Positions 1 to 11,502 of a DNA stretch of 64,000 nucleotides are shown here, in pieces (position 1 is the stretch's first letter; the number at the start of each line of letters is the position of its first letter). The DNA is taken from positions 52,741,706 to 52,805,705 of the forward strand of contig JAPTHN010000008.1 of assembly GCA_026936325.1 (NCBI GenBank), read 5' to 3'. Under the pieces are notes generated by a model that was given only the letters and a program-made list of their open reading frames with translations, was not told the origin of the DNA and searched no databases. The position numbers and the translations under genes are program-made. Source of the DNA: Platynereis dumerilii (taxonomy: Eukaryota > Annelida > Polychaeta > Phyllodocida > Nereididae).

Positions 1-705
1 TGCAGAAGGCAGGATTCCTCTATTTGCTGATGATACAAATATTTTCACAAAAACAAAAACCCGCTCCTATTAAAGCAGCAGATAATCCTAAAATTCAGTG
101 AGTTAAACCAGTGGTTTGCTGAATATCTGGGAGTGATTCTCGATAAAAAATTGACCTGGAAAGAGCAAATTTTTGACCTTGACACTAAATTGATCAAATT
201 AATAAGGTCTTTTAAAATCATCAAGAATTGGTTACGCAAAAATGAAAACTAAAACTGTACTATGCCTATTTCCACTCTAAAGTTAAATATGGGATACAGA
301 TATATATGGACCTGCCTCATTGAATAACATCCAGGTGCTTAAAATAGGATAATAGATATCTTATTCGTGCTTGAGTTCTACACTCCCACCAATTGTATAC
401 TGAAAAAGTATCATTTAACCACAATAAGGGACTTATGCAATATTTCAACTGCCCAATTTATCTATACACATCAATCAAAGCTACTCCCTAAAGTATTTAC
501 AAACTATTTCTATCCAGTATCTCACACAGTTGAAAGAATGACAAGACAATCTAACTCACTAAGTACAAATAGAGTTTAATACAGAACAAGCCAAGAAAAT
601 GACCCAGTATGCAGGTGCAAAATTATTAAATGGAATAAATTAAAATTCAAGTCAAGATCTGTCAAAACTTTCTGCTTCTATATTGAAAAAAAAACAAAAC
701 AATAA
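1..705 (+). mobile_element. Degenerate non-LTR retrotransposon (LINE), RT 3' portion
   Basis: The plus strand starts inside a reverse transcriptase: the catalytic box FADDTN is readable at about 20-40, then EYLGVILDKKLTW near 120-160, then a C-terminal segment (ORF at 367-579) with the pattern F..YF....H..ERMTRQSN typical of the end of CR1/Jockey-type ORF2. Several stops and frame changes separate these pieces, so it is an old remnant; its 5' part lies outside the window. It ends in an A-rich tract near 700. Confidence 0.7.
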
Positions 706-1560
706 AAACTTACTAAATGTGCAAATATTTACTAATAACATTTTTATAAAGCAAAACTCATCAAAATATTGCTGTCGGACAATGGTTGTAATAATCAATT
801 GTAAATTTGATGAATTCCAATCAATTGCAATAATGCAATATTAATATTTCTACATCTACACACCTTAGTACAGGGCTCAAGCCCGATAAGCAAAATGCTT
901 CTCATACATACATACATAAGCATGAACAGTGACATTAATTTAGACAAAATGCTTGTGATAGAAATGAACAGCAATGGCGTAAAGTACAGTCATCGACAGA
1001 AGTTTTGTCGTTACCATGATGTTCTAGATGCTACTGCTCATATCTTGATTGTGGTTGACTGATTTTGTCAAGGTATGGCTTAAATGAAAGCTAAATGCTT
1101 ATTTGACATGATTATATTGTGAAGGTAAAGTTTTGTCAGAGTCAGAATATTCCACAAATTAATATGGACAGTATGTCCAAAATATGCTGGGACAAAATTT
1201 TTGTAGCATTGAATAAAATAAAGCCGAAAAATTGCCTTAAATGATTTTGAAATTCGGAAAATGATGCAATAACATCAGAGCATTTAGCCAAGGTGTAGCT
1301 GAAAGACAAGACAAATACTTTGCATGACTTCTTGACCCTGTAGGACAATATTCATGGGGTTCCATGACGACTCATTGCGAAAATCAACATATTATTGATA
1401 AAAATCATCAAATATGGCAGAAAATGCTGCAAAATGCCATTTAAAGCTCAAAAGTAATCTTGGAATAATTTTCTCTGCATCCTGTACTATTTTGGTGGAC
1501 ATTGGTTGAGGGACATTGAGATCATTCCATTTCTGGTGACCATGCACAGTCTAGAGGTAA
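706..1560. other. Intergenic, no gene recognised
   Basis: AT-rich sequence without a convincing coding exon, RNA gene or terminal repeat. The only ORF of any size (1142-1348, minus) has no family resemblance and no splice or start support. Confidence 0.5.
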
Positions 1561-1576
1561 GGATTTAAGTCTGGAT

Positions 1577-1965
1577 CTATTTGGCTGGGTGGTCATTCCA
1601 GAATTTATCCAGTTTATTTTTAAAAGAGTTTAAGCTGGGGGCTGTGACTACGTTGTCTGGTAGGGAGTTCCAGTGACGGACAATCCGAACTCTGAAACTA
1701 TATTTCCTAATGTTGTTGTTTATTCCTCCAACCACAAGCAACTTCAGGCTATTTCCCCGTCTGCCTGCCATTTCTCTCTTCAGGTCTAGTGACACCAGAG
1801 GGTCGTAGATGTTGTTGATGATTTTGTATGTGTCGATCATATCACCACGGAGTCTTCTAAAGACTAACATGGTGAGACCTAGTTGTTTTAACCTGTCAGT
1901 GTACTCTATTCCCTTGAAGCCATTGACCCGTCTAGTCGCAGCTCTCTGTACTGACAGAAAGTGTT
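1577..1965 (-). mobile_element. CR1/L2-type LINE 3' fragment
   Basis: Read on the minus strand from 1965, the sequence gives LSVQRAATRRVNGFKG, then DRLKQLGLTMLVFRRLRGDM, then TYKIINNIYDP and a final VRIVRHWNSLPDNVVTAPS segment ending in a stop at 1577. This is the standard C-terminal end of CR1/L2 ORF2 reverse transcriptases, downstream of the RT palm. About 130 residues are open without a break, so it is younger than the fragment at position 1. Nothing 5' of it remains. Confidence 0.8.
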
Positions 1966-1966
1966 A

Positions 1967-2537
1967 AAGTAAATTTCAGTACATTACTTCAGCTAAATTG
2001 AATGTTTTAAAAAAGCTTTATAAATTATTCATAAACCAGGGATCATGAGTGAGATCCTCACTGGGGGCTCAATTGTTCCAGAGGAGAAAATGATGATGGT
2101 GATGATGAAATAATTGACACAAAGTCATTGCTCCAGAGGAAATATTGATGATGGCGAAAATATGATGAAACAAGTGACAAGAAGTCATTGAGACATGGGA
2201 AAAGCACATCTGTAATAACCAAATAACGATTGAATGAAAATAAAAAACATTGAAATTGGTAGATATGCTGCATATTCATCCATTATGCATGAAAGTATAT
2301 CATGCCATATGGAGAATCGAAGTGTTTTACACGAATGGTTATTTTCCTATCGATTTCACCACTTTTTTCGCAATTCCACATATATATCTTATGTCTACTT
2401 TGACAAATATCTCAGCAGGTTTGAGGGCATTCACATTCATCATTGTGAAAAATGCTGGACAGGTATTCTTTACTCTTCATGTTGATGTATTTGGTCACAT
2501 ATTATGTCAATATATGCTTCACAAAAACAAATTTTAG
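1967..2537. other. Intergenic, imperfect local duplication
   Basis: No supported exon. Around 2078-2205 there is an imperfect tandem duplication of about 70 bp rich in GATGATG (two copies of a CCAGAGGA...GTCATTG module). ORFs at 2234-2537 overlap each other and show no family features; an upstream exon of the lectin gene could hide here but I could not prove one. Confidence 0.4.
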
Positions 2538-5500
2538 AAGTATGAAAAGAAACTGTATTCCCTTTGGAATAATTGTGAAGTGTTCAACCGACCTAGAAGA
2601 TGTTTCCTCTATCGGCAAGGTGGTTCAACTCCTTAATATAGATGGGGCCATTGGTTTTTACCAGAAAAACCAAACTGCTCATACTTGCTATGCAAATCCA
2701 ACTGCAAGTGGTCTGGTTGACCTTGGATCCCTTAGTGGAGGACAGAGCTACATGATGGGTTAGTATAAATTGCTTTACTCTGGTATTTCTCAATACGGGA
2801 TTGTGATGCTGGTAACTGGTCATCTTCTTATTCTTGTCAGTTAGACATCCTGGTAATGTTAGACGAACCTCTATAGAGTGTATTTTTTTAAAGATTGTAA
2901 CATTATTATACTAGCTACATTGTTGGCGCGGCTAATTGAGTGTTTGTACTTGAGTCGATGGTGGTATTTTACCAATTTTAGTCTCCAAGGAAGGTCTCTT
3001 GCTCAGGAGGTCATCTGCTCATTTATTGTGTTGAAGATTTTAAATAGGTATCTTTAAGTTGTGCCTGTTTTTGTATGCTACCACTTATGTTACGAGTATC
3101 ATTGCGGATGAAGAGCTCTCCGTACGGGTTTGCGATGCTGACACACCAATCTACACAAATGATATTATGTACTGAATATTTAATTCATACAGGACCTCCC
3201 TGGTGCCCTGAAGGATTTACCAACATTGATCATTACTGCTACTTCCTTGATACCAGAGGCAGACGCTTTGATGACAATATTGCCAATTGCATAGCAATGG
3301 GGGGCTACTTGGCAAAGACAGATACACCCGAAGAGGTCAACAGCGTCATGAACTTCGTTCAAAGTTGGTCTTTTTCACTTATATTATTATATACTTTTTA
3401 TACTGATAATTGATACATGGAAAGCAAATATCTTAATTATAAACATGTCGATTATGATACATCTGTGTCTTCCTAAAAAATAGGACCATTGCGCCAACTA
3501 TGATCTTGATCAAAATGCTGGAATAATTATGATTTTAAAGTAAATCTTATGCACTGTATCCTGGTCACGGGCTTATGACAAGGTTCAAGATTTGAGTCAG
3601 ATATTTGTGATATTTTCGTCCAAAATTTGATTTTGAATTTCGGTCTGAGAACTAGGCTTATGTGAAATTTCTTTAGGAATCTGAAGTCGGAAATACAAAA
3701 TCACTCACCATTTTCATTCTACAAATGATTTTCTAACTTGTCAGTTGGAAACTTGCATTTCGGAATGTTATCTTACTTTCACAGCACATATCTCAATAGT
3801 ACTGATTTTTTGTCAACAAATAAGCCTAGCACAGTACCAAAGCACTAAATAACTCCTTACTTTTATCCTCTAACAATTAGGCACATGCCTCAGATGGGCG
3901 CAATGCGCCCTTATATATTTTGTTTTAAAGAAGTGATTTTTGGCATGGCTGTCCCAGACACCAACTCTGAAATATAGAATGGAGGGAAGAGCAGGCTGCA
4001 ATGATGATCAGTCACTCTCTAAAGTAATTGTCATGCCTTAAAAACATATTTGAGGTCAATCATGCATAATATTGCATATGTTATATTGACCTTGCATTAC
4101 CGACTGAGCCATAGATGGCTAAAAGCCTCTAAAATCTGGTAGAAAAAAAAACTCAAGCTTTCCTCTGGCCGCATATTGAACTTTCTAAACGTAAACTTGT
4201 TTAGCCAATATACCTGGGCATATCAACTTTGAATGTCATGATTTTCCAACAAAAATTACAAGAGACCGATTTTTTTTTTGCGACGCCATGTATTTTTTCC
4301 GGCTTTTCAAAATTTAGCAGATATAACTTAGAAAATGCATTATTAAGACTCAATAAATAATAGCAGTGACTCAATTCTTGGTACTATCATATTCTATATC
4401 AAATTTGGAAGATATTAATAAATTTCTATTGCAAAAAATGACAATGCAGTGTGCTATCAAAGTCAGCAGCTTTACCTCAATCAGCAAAATTTCACCTTAA
4501 GTTTGGTAGAATATCCTATTAGCGCGATTACATGTTTAGCTGAAATATCTCAAAGTTACATGCGATTAGAAGAAAACAATACAGGGAATTATTTCAAAGT
4601 GAAATTAATTTTATTAAAGGGTTACTTTCTAAGTTATAGCCCCTTACATGTAACACTGAAAAATTTTGTCATCGTAAAATGTGCATTTTTTCGGACATAT
4701 TTTGCCCAAAAACATGATAAATGGATGAGATTTCATCATTTGTGATGCCTTTATGGGAAAGTAGACAATTTTTGCCTGAAACTAAGTTTCAACCCTTGTT
4801 CAAAGAATGAAATTTTAGTCATATTTTGACAAATATGAAAACAATGTATTCTACGAGGGGCGTTCAGAAAGTGACTGTGAGAGACTTCTCTCTATCACTT
4901 GTATTATTGAGATTGACAACATTTGATGCAAGAAATCTGATATTAGCTTCTAAATATACTTTCAAGCACACGAAATGTGTGCATTCCTACACTGAACCCA
5001 TGTAGGAAAGCATTCCTGCAAGCCAGATTTGGCAATTAAAATTCAGACTGCAAGGCTGTTTCCCTGACTGCATAAAAGCCTGTGAAAGCATGGATTCACT
5101 GGTACAACAAGAGATCCAAATGGACAGCATTATCCTTCCCAGCGATTCCTATGACATGTCGCTTTACATAAGTCCTGGTTTTCCCTAACTTTTTTCCATG
5201 GGGCCTAGAGTTTCAGGCACTGGAGGAGAAAAGACTTCAGATGACCGAAATGCTTTCACAGAACTTTGTTTTCGAGGTCGTCAATTTACTTCAATGGGTC
5301 AGGTGTATGAACTGATGCTTTTGGTAAGTTTGGGAGTGTTTTTAAAGGCTAGCATTATATTTCTTGTGTCAAATATTGTCAAACTCACTAATACAAGTGA
5401 TATAAAGAGGTTTCTCACAGCCAAAAGTCATTGGCTTTCATGGTTTCAGTTCTACATGCCCCACCTAGCTGTACTTTCAGTTTCCATGGCAACCACAGAA

Positions 5501-6479
5501 AGACTTTAAAATGTCTAAATTGTTCAAGATTTTGGAAATCCATATGCCAAATTTTATCCTGTGAAAATTCATAGTTCTAGATTGAAAGTAAGTTTAAATA
5601 GAAAAAAAAAGCCTCAAATTTCCTGAACGCCCCTTGTATATTTATGAACAAGGGTGTATTTATTTCTGAGGTCGGATTAAACCACCATTAAGTAGGTTCA
5701 AGCCATTTCATAATCCCACACTGGGATCGAAAATTCTCAGTCATAAATTGAGGAGTAAAGATGAGTTTCAGAATGGTCTAAATGTACTGAGACTGGATAC
5801 ACTGGCTTCCAATCCCTGCAAGGATCCAATTCAAACTTATGACAACTACGTGGAAAGCTGTGAATAATCAAGCACCTCAGTACCTCAAAAGTCTCATTCA
5901 ACGTAAACCTGAAAATGACCTGAACCTCCGCAGCAATGGGAAAATGCTGTTAGAGGTACCTGCCACTCAAAATCAAAACAAGTTTGAGGATAGAGCCTTT
6001 TCCTATTCTTCACAGATACTGTGGAACAGCTTGCCTGAAAATGTGCGAAAATCAAAGACACTGGATAACTTCAAGAAGCGACTGAAAACATATCTTTTTG
6101 CACAATTCTACGGTGATACCAGCTAATCTAACCAAGCGCCAGTGAGCAGTTTACTGGAATTGGCGCTATATAAGTACTTAATATTATTATTATTATTATT
6201 ACCCTGTGATTTTCATTTATTCCAGGTCAAAACACTAGTGACTTGTCCTATTTCTCCATTGGCATGAGGGATGTGGTGGGCGACAACCAACCCGCCAGCC
6301 ACAGGTGGACCCACGACAATTCTCCAGTTGTTTGGACCAGCTGGAAATGGAATGAACCGGGTACAACCCACGAGAGATGCTCAACATTAAGACTGAACGC
6401 ACTCCCTTTCTGGTTGGATGTCCATTGTGGTAAAGTCACAGGAGGCGTGTGTGAAGCAGACCCAATTTTACAAGTGTAG
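2538..6479 (+). CDS. C-type lectin domain protein, three exons (5' end unresolved)
   Basis: Three exons join in phase: 2538-2758 (acceptor TTTTAG, donor GTTAGT), 3193-3363 and 6226-6479, both introns phase 1. Exons 2-3 make one complete C-type lectin domain: WCPEG and a first Cys pair (the long-form N-terminal extra disulfide), the ANCIAMGGYLAKTDTPEE helix region, then SIGMRD, WTSWKWNEPG and the closing Cys pattern C...FWLDVHC...GGVCE. The stop follows eight residues later, so the protein ends with the domain. The sugar-site tripeptide reads EPG rather than EPN or QPD, so sugar preference is uncertain. The first exon (about 74 residues, Cys-containing, with FYQKNQTAHTCYANP) matches no domain I know. 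The signal peptide exon was not found. Intron 2 (2.9 kb) holds a MITE and a LINE end. Possible poly(A) signals ATTAAA lie near 6505 and 6552. Likely secreted, roles in recognition or immunity are family-level inference. Confidence 0.85.
4854..5636. mobile_element. Tc1/mariner-type non-autonomous transposon (TA-flanked)
   Basis: The ends are inverted copies of CGAGGGGCGTTCAGAAAG and its partner ending TTCCTGAACGCCCCTTG, and each is flanked by TA. The interior (783 bp total) has no transposase; the ORF at 5198-5509 has no transposase motif. Inserted in intron 2 of the lectin gene. Confidence 0.75.
5740..6205 (+). mobile_element. L2-type LINE 3' end
   Basis: Encodes WLPIPARIQFKLMTTTWKAV followed by NNQAPQYLKSLIQ and SYSSQILWNSLPENVRKSK, the C-terminus of L2-clade ORF2, open for 95 residues to a stop at 6126. 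The 3' end reads GGCGCTATATAAGTACTTA followed by an (ATT)n microsatellite, the usual L2 tail. It sits just before the 3' splice site of the lectin's last exon; the ATT tract ends about 25 nt from that acceptor. Confidence 0.82.
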
Positions 6480-6929
6480 AGCTCTGTGAGCCTATGAGGC
6501 AAAACCGCATCTATTAAAGAGCCTAAGCTCACCTCTATCTTGCATACACAATTATTATTAAAACCAAACCTGAAGATTTGGTATTTTTGAATTTATTTTA
6601 GAGCACTTAGTAAATTGGCGGTCCACTTGAAAAATTATTTTCTTATTTTCAATTTGCAAACAGGCTTTGCCACATCATTAACAGTTTTCTGTTGGTCATC
6701 TAATCTTCTTATTTGATAAGTCATTTAATTAGTTTTTTTATTGTCACATTTGCTGTCAGATCTATGATAAGTACTGAATCAAATGATTAATTGCAACTGA
6801 CACAAAACAAAGCTCCACTAGTATGGAAACTTCCTTACGTGACACATTGTTCAATATTGTCATGTTTAAATAACGGACTATGTGACAAGCACCTGTTCCT
6901 ATCACGGATTGCTGTATTTGCTGCATCAG

Positions 6930-7243
6930 CACTGACTCACAAATCTGATGTCATTAGATTTGTCATGAACACCTCACTGACGGCTAGGGGATCACTCCTT
7001 AGACAAAATGTACAATATTGCTGTGAACGATTGGAAGCTACTATGGATGATCTGAAGTCTAACAACGTTTCAGCTATCAAGAGGGACATACTTAAACTAT
7101 GTGATGAAAACTGTAAAAAGGACGAAGACAGGGTGAAGGCAAGAACAATTATTGAATTAATGGACACTATGGACAATTTGAATGAATGCATTCTAAACTT
7201 TGATGAAATGCAAATAATTATCAATAATTTATGTACAAATTGA
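6930..7243 (+). CDS. Possible terminal coding exon, function unknown
   Basis: An open frame ends at 7243 and is followed 80 nt later by overlapping AATAAA signals (7323-7333). Its frame opens at 6791 with a TTG only, so it is more likely an exon; a fair 3' splice site (TATTTGCTGCATCAG) precedes 6930. The product would be about 100 residues, helical, with six Cys (QYCCERL, LKLCDENCKKD, NECIL, NLC near the end) and acidic/basic patches. I recognise no family. It could be the last exon of an unannotated gene, or an alternative 3' exon of the lectin gene upstream. Absence of any transposon motif is the main reason to keep it. Confidence 0.35.
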
Positions 7244-7695
7244 ATGAGGACTGTGTAAACTTAAATGTGTTTTTTTTTTTCTAATATCACAATATTGTGT
7301 ATGTAATATATACAACATACGAAATAAAATAAAGATGATATATATAAAGCATTTTTTAGCTAGTGAAATCACACAACAAAGCTCAAAGTTATTCTTTTAA
7401 CTCTTTGGACAACCAATCTGCAAACAGCTATAATAGTGCTGTTAGAACCACATTACCCGTTTTCATCAGAATATTTACGTTAGTCATGGCTTTCATTAGC
7501 TTGAAAGATTGGGTGCTGTGATGCTCATGATGGCTCCTTATTGTTATCACTTATTTTATTATGGTAATAAAGGAATAGCTTAATTGTTTGCTGCAATTTT
7601 AGAATTTTGCAAATGCAGCATTCGATATAATTAGCAATCAAAAGCTATTGACCACTGGAGGTAAATGCACTTATGATTTAATTTTATTCTGATTA
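7244..7695. other. Intergenic
   Basis: 3' flank of the preceding exon with two overlapping AATAAA signals at 7323-7333; otherwise AT-rich sequence with no recognisable feature. Confidence 0.5.
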
Positions 7696-8987
7696 CAGGG
7701 TGAGGAACCAAATTTTTCAAAATTTGGAATATTTCAAACTTCAGTCGAAATGAAAGGTTTTGCTAAGTCATAGCGAATTCATATTATCAGGCCTTAGAAA
7801 CAAGACAAAAAGGATCCTTTTGTGAAGTTTAACTTGTATAATCTCCAATCAAAACTTCAATATGGCCGTCTAAACTTGGTGATGCTTTGAAAAAAAGCGC
7901 CTTCATATTTTGAGGCCTTGAGCCATGAAGACAGTAAGGAGGACAACAACAATGTGGTGACAGGTCTTTCTGACCAACTATTCTATGATGCCCCACATGG
8001 AAAAGTAAGGGGAATGAAGGTCCAAGCTGGAGAAGGGCCAGAAGTTGGCCGCCCAGAATTCTTCAAAATTTCTTTAAGTGGAAATCCAGAATTTTCTTGG
8101 CCATAAGGCATGGGGAACCATCCTGAGTCTGCCTATAGATGCCATTGGGGTAATTCACATCCAGCCATGGCAAAACATGACATTTCTAGACCTACTAGTG
8201 TGCATCAGGTTCGTCCCCCTTTACTCGCTTGAAAAAGAAATAAAGCATAATTTTTCTATCTGAAGTCATGACTTCCGAAACCATTGCCTGAGCTGGAAAC
8301 TTTTCCCTGAATGTCCAATCGACATCTTCTATTGATTTTATATATAATTTGCCATTTCTTTTGTTGACAATAGAATCCACAACCGAACCTTTATAGTTTG
8401 AAAAAAAAATGTAATATCGAGCCATGCTTCCTAATGTAGCCCATCATTTTTTCACTATTTCTATCTTCTGGCCATCACAGAATAGGCCGAATGGTGTCTT
8501 TGGGGTCCTGACATATAATTTCAGGTCAAAATCCTTTTTCATAGCCGCTCTGGCAGCCTTGAGGTCCACCTGATGCTCCTCAACCACCTCTCTCATGGAG
8601 GTTGCAGGTACCTTGTCAGTTTCGTCGTCAGTGACTCCAAGAATGCTCCATTGCTCTCTAAAATTCTCTTCACAAACTCCCAGACTTCCCTCTTATTCCT
8701 TTCCCATCATTGATTGCCTTCATGATATTGTATTCCGGTTGTGACGTCACTCTGACTATGTCAGGGACTGTTTTTTCGTCCATTTGGCACTGAAGCAAAT
8801 TTGACCACCTCTTCCTTTTTGTCTCCTGTGGAGTCATTTTTAATCACAGCTCATTCTAACCTTCCACAGGTATGGCTGATAATAAAGCCTTAATGATTGT
8901 GCTGTATCGTTTTCACAATTTTCCTGTAGATGTGAGATGCTTTTTTAGCACAAGGAAGTTTATGGAAAATTAAGGTTCCCCACCCTG
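7696..8987 (-). mobile_element. Decayed mariner-superfamily transposon with TIRs
   Basis: Inverted ends CAGGGTGAGGAACC (left) and the complement of GGTTCCCCACCCTG (right; one mismatch in 14), each flanked by TA (7694-7695 and 8988-8989). The minus strand between them holds remnants of an IS630/Tc1/mariner transposase. Confidence 0.8.
7900..8880 (-). pseudogene. Mariner-type transposase, broken
   Basis: Reading minus from about 8870: an N-terminal piece beginning MTPQETKRKRW, then SMREVVEEHQVDLKAARAAM, which resembles the helix-turn-helix and linker of mariner transposases. ORF 8195-8425 follows with VDWTFREKFPAQAMV and MTSDRKIMLYFFFK, matching the stretch around the second catalytic Asp. Lower down QTQDGSPCLMAKKILDF stands where families have QQDGAPAH. 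Several stops and frame changes lie between these blocks, so it cannot make a transposase. The element family is a mariner relative; the exact DDxD subclass is not decidable by eye. Confidence 0.72.
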
Positions 8988-9442
8988 TATGTTCACTGAT
9001 GACCTATTTCCCAATGAATTACATTATTGTATATGCATGTTATCATGACATTGTCCCAGGCATTTCATCTTGCCCCTTGTCTCACTTCACCTCCGCTCGA
9101 GCAAGCGCTATTGCATGAAAAATCAATGGCTCGTTGGGTGTTCATTTTATTTATTCATGATTATGCTTATGAAGATGGAAATTTCTCATCTTGCCTGCCA
9201 CTACATACGATATGCTGCATGCTTCAGTGTGTTATGTCCGCCTGATGCAAATCAGGCATTTTCAGTGATCTGGCAAGCTTGGTAAGTGTATGCGCAAATA
9301 TTTTTCAAGCACTGCAGGCTTAAAGTTATCATATAAGTTGTCAAAATGAATCATAATATATCAAGCTGAGATGACAAAATATTTCAGGTTGTAACAGATG
9401 GTTTGACATCTCATGCCTCTTGCAGTGTCATCTACAAGAAGC
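8988..9442. other. Intergenic
   Basis: Two overlapping short ORFs at 9027-9285 have no family features; I see no gene here. Confidence 0.4.
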
Positions 9443-9450
9443 ACTTCATC

Positions 9451-9616
9451 CAGTGGCGTAACTAGGGGGTCTCGAGCGGGGGGGGGGCACCTGGGGGGCC
9501 ATGCAATTCTCTGGGGGGGGGGGGGTCACCCATAATACTAATTGTATATTTTAGCCAAGGTTGAAAAGTTCATATGGGGGGCACCTGGGGGGCATAGGTC
9601 AAATATGGGGGCACTG
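9451..9616. mobile_element. hAT-type MITE (G-rich family), copy 1
   Basis: Starts CAGTGGCGTAACTAGGGG and ends GGGGGCACTG, with an exact 8-bp target-site duplication ACTTCATC at 9443-9450 and 9617-9624. The 8-bp TSD and CAGTG termini point to hAT. The interior segment CATAATACTAATTGTATA is present in inverse orientation in the copy at 34992-35173. Confidence 0.85.
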
Positions 9617-9624
9617 ACTTCATC

Positions 9625-10860
9625 AAAGCCCTCCATCAAGTTGTAAATAATTACCCATCTTGAAGATAAATGAGTGTTCAACTTAAATTTTTGCTTTGTT
9701 TTGCTAGGGAACTTAACAAGCTATATCCTTAAAACTTGATATTCCATTTTTGTCAATAACAATGTGTTTAATGTAACAGCACTGACGTTGACCCTTCTAA
9801 CACTTGAACATGATGATTGTCAATGACATCTCTGTCAAAGCTTCGTCTGAATGCTGATAATTTTGCATAACATCAATCAAAGGGTATCACTTATATCTTT
9901 ATTAAACAGAGAGCAAATTTTAATTAAAATGATTTTCTATTTAGTATTTAGGCCCTACATGTCGTCAGCCCAAAGCAAAATTGGCCTATGTCAGACTTTT
10001 TTCCATTGTGGTACCATAGGGAGGCCCTGTGATAATACATGTGTTTAAAAAAAAATAATCTCCTCAATTAATAATAAATGCCTCAAAACCCCAAATCAAT
10101 TTTCACACAAATGGCCTAAATCCTTTGGTGGATATGACCAATATTTTTCGGTCATAGTTGAGCGTATTAGTTTTATGGAAGTTGTCTCCTCACATTTCAT
10201 TCATAAATTTGATGGAGAATTGCTTGTGTAATTGTACCATATCATGTTTGGTTCAGTTTTGTAGTAAAATTTGTAATATCCTTCTACTGGCAATTCCCAT
10301 TAATCAGCCAATTAAAGCTTTGGGGAATTGTGCAAAAAGTAACCATCAATCAATCAATGAATCAAAAATTTATTTGAGGAAACTGAAGCCTGTAAAGTCA
10401 TTGGGGGGGGGGGCTACTTCGCAAGAAGGTTTTATTCCATTTACTTTGAGATTACCGGTGTTTGCGAATGCATCATCTGCCAAACTGGTTGCATCACTGG
10501 CCTTGCCATTTTAATAAGTGCTTAAAATTGATTTGCACTGGACACCAGTAGATCCTCTTGAGGATAATAAACTCACTTTTTTGGCAGTAATCAGTCATCG
10601 GATATCGCACTTTTTGTGTCTATAACTGTTTACTAATTGGTGGATTGTATCCATAAACTAATATAAATGAGTTTCACTCGGTTTAATGCGTGCAATCAAT
10701 GATTAAAGATGTGTACACTACACATGTAGTTTGACATACGGTGAAATCTATGTAAAAGTTACAAATAAAAATCTTCATAATTTTCTTCTGTTTTTCCTTA
10801 TGATTTCCCTGCATGAATCCACTTTTGAATTTAACTAAGCTTTGATGAGGTTTTTACAAT
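9625..10860. other. Intergenic, no gene recognised
   Basis: AT-rich, with a poly-G run at about 10402-10412. ORFs at 9851-10048 and 10158-10514 have no recognisable family or exon signals. Confidence 0.45.
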
Positions 10861-10976
10861 GTCAAACTGTTGGGACCAACAGAGTGTTTATTCAAACACT
10901 AAGATGATTGTGCAACACAACAAACATGATAGTGTTTGTAATACAGCAAACATGATGGTGTGTTTCAGTGCATATT

Positions 10977-11440
10977 TTAACATAGTAACTGGGAGACCAT
11001 TTGGTCTCCAAGTGGTTGCATTTGGTCTCCCCGTCATTACCAAATTGGTATCACTGGGAGACCAGTTATCCCAGAAACTCTTATTAATTTCAAATTCAGC
11101 TTATCCTGATTTGTAACTCTTGGATGCATTTGAAAGCGAGGTTTCTTCTTTCCTTACAGAAAAAATATTCTTTTACTGTCTTTTCCGGTATACTTATGCT
11201 GATGCCATCTTTCTGATTTCCAATTTGATGAATTTAAAATTTTTCTAATTGGTTTTGGCGGAAGTAAGTCGAAATCCTAAATAAGCAGTCAGCTCAACAG
11301 TTCAAAGTTCTTTTCGCAAGCATGTAATTACACAAATACATTTTATGGATCTTCAGCTGATCAATAAATGTCGCGCATCATTCGTCGCAAAGTTCCGGTG
11401 GTCTCCCAGTCGAAAATCCTTAAAAAATGCTCTGGACCGT
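10977..11440. repeat. Dispersed repeat with GGGAGACC motifs
   Basis: Begins TTTTAACATAGTAACTGGGA and contains several direct and inverted GGTCTCC/GGGAGACC motifs; a matching block near the right end (GGTGGTCTCCCAGT at about 11397) is in inverse orientation to the left end. A second copy of the left part begins at about 37917. Probably a MITE; no clear target-site duplication was found. Confidence 0.45.
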
Positions 11441-11502
11441 CACTGTATGTAATGCAACAAACATGATGACGTGTGTAATACAAACATGATGACGCGTAAT
11501 AT

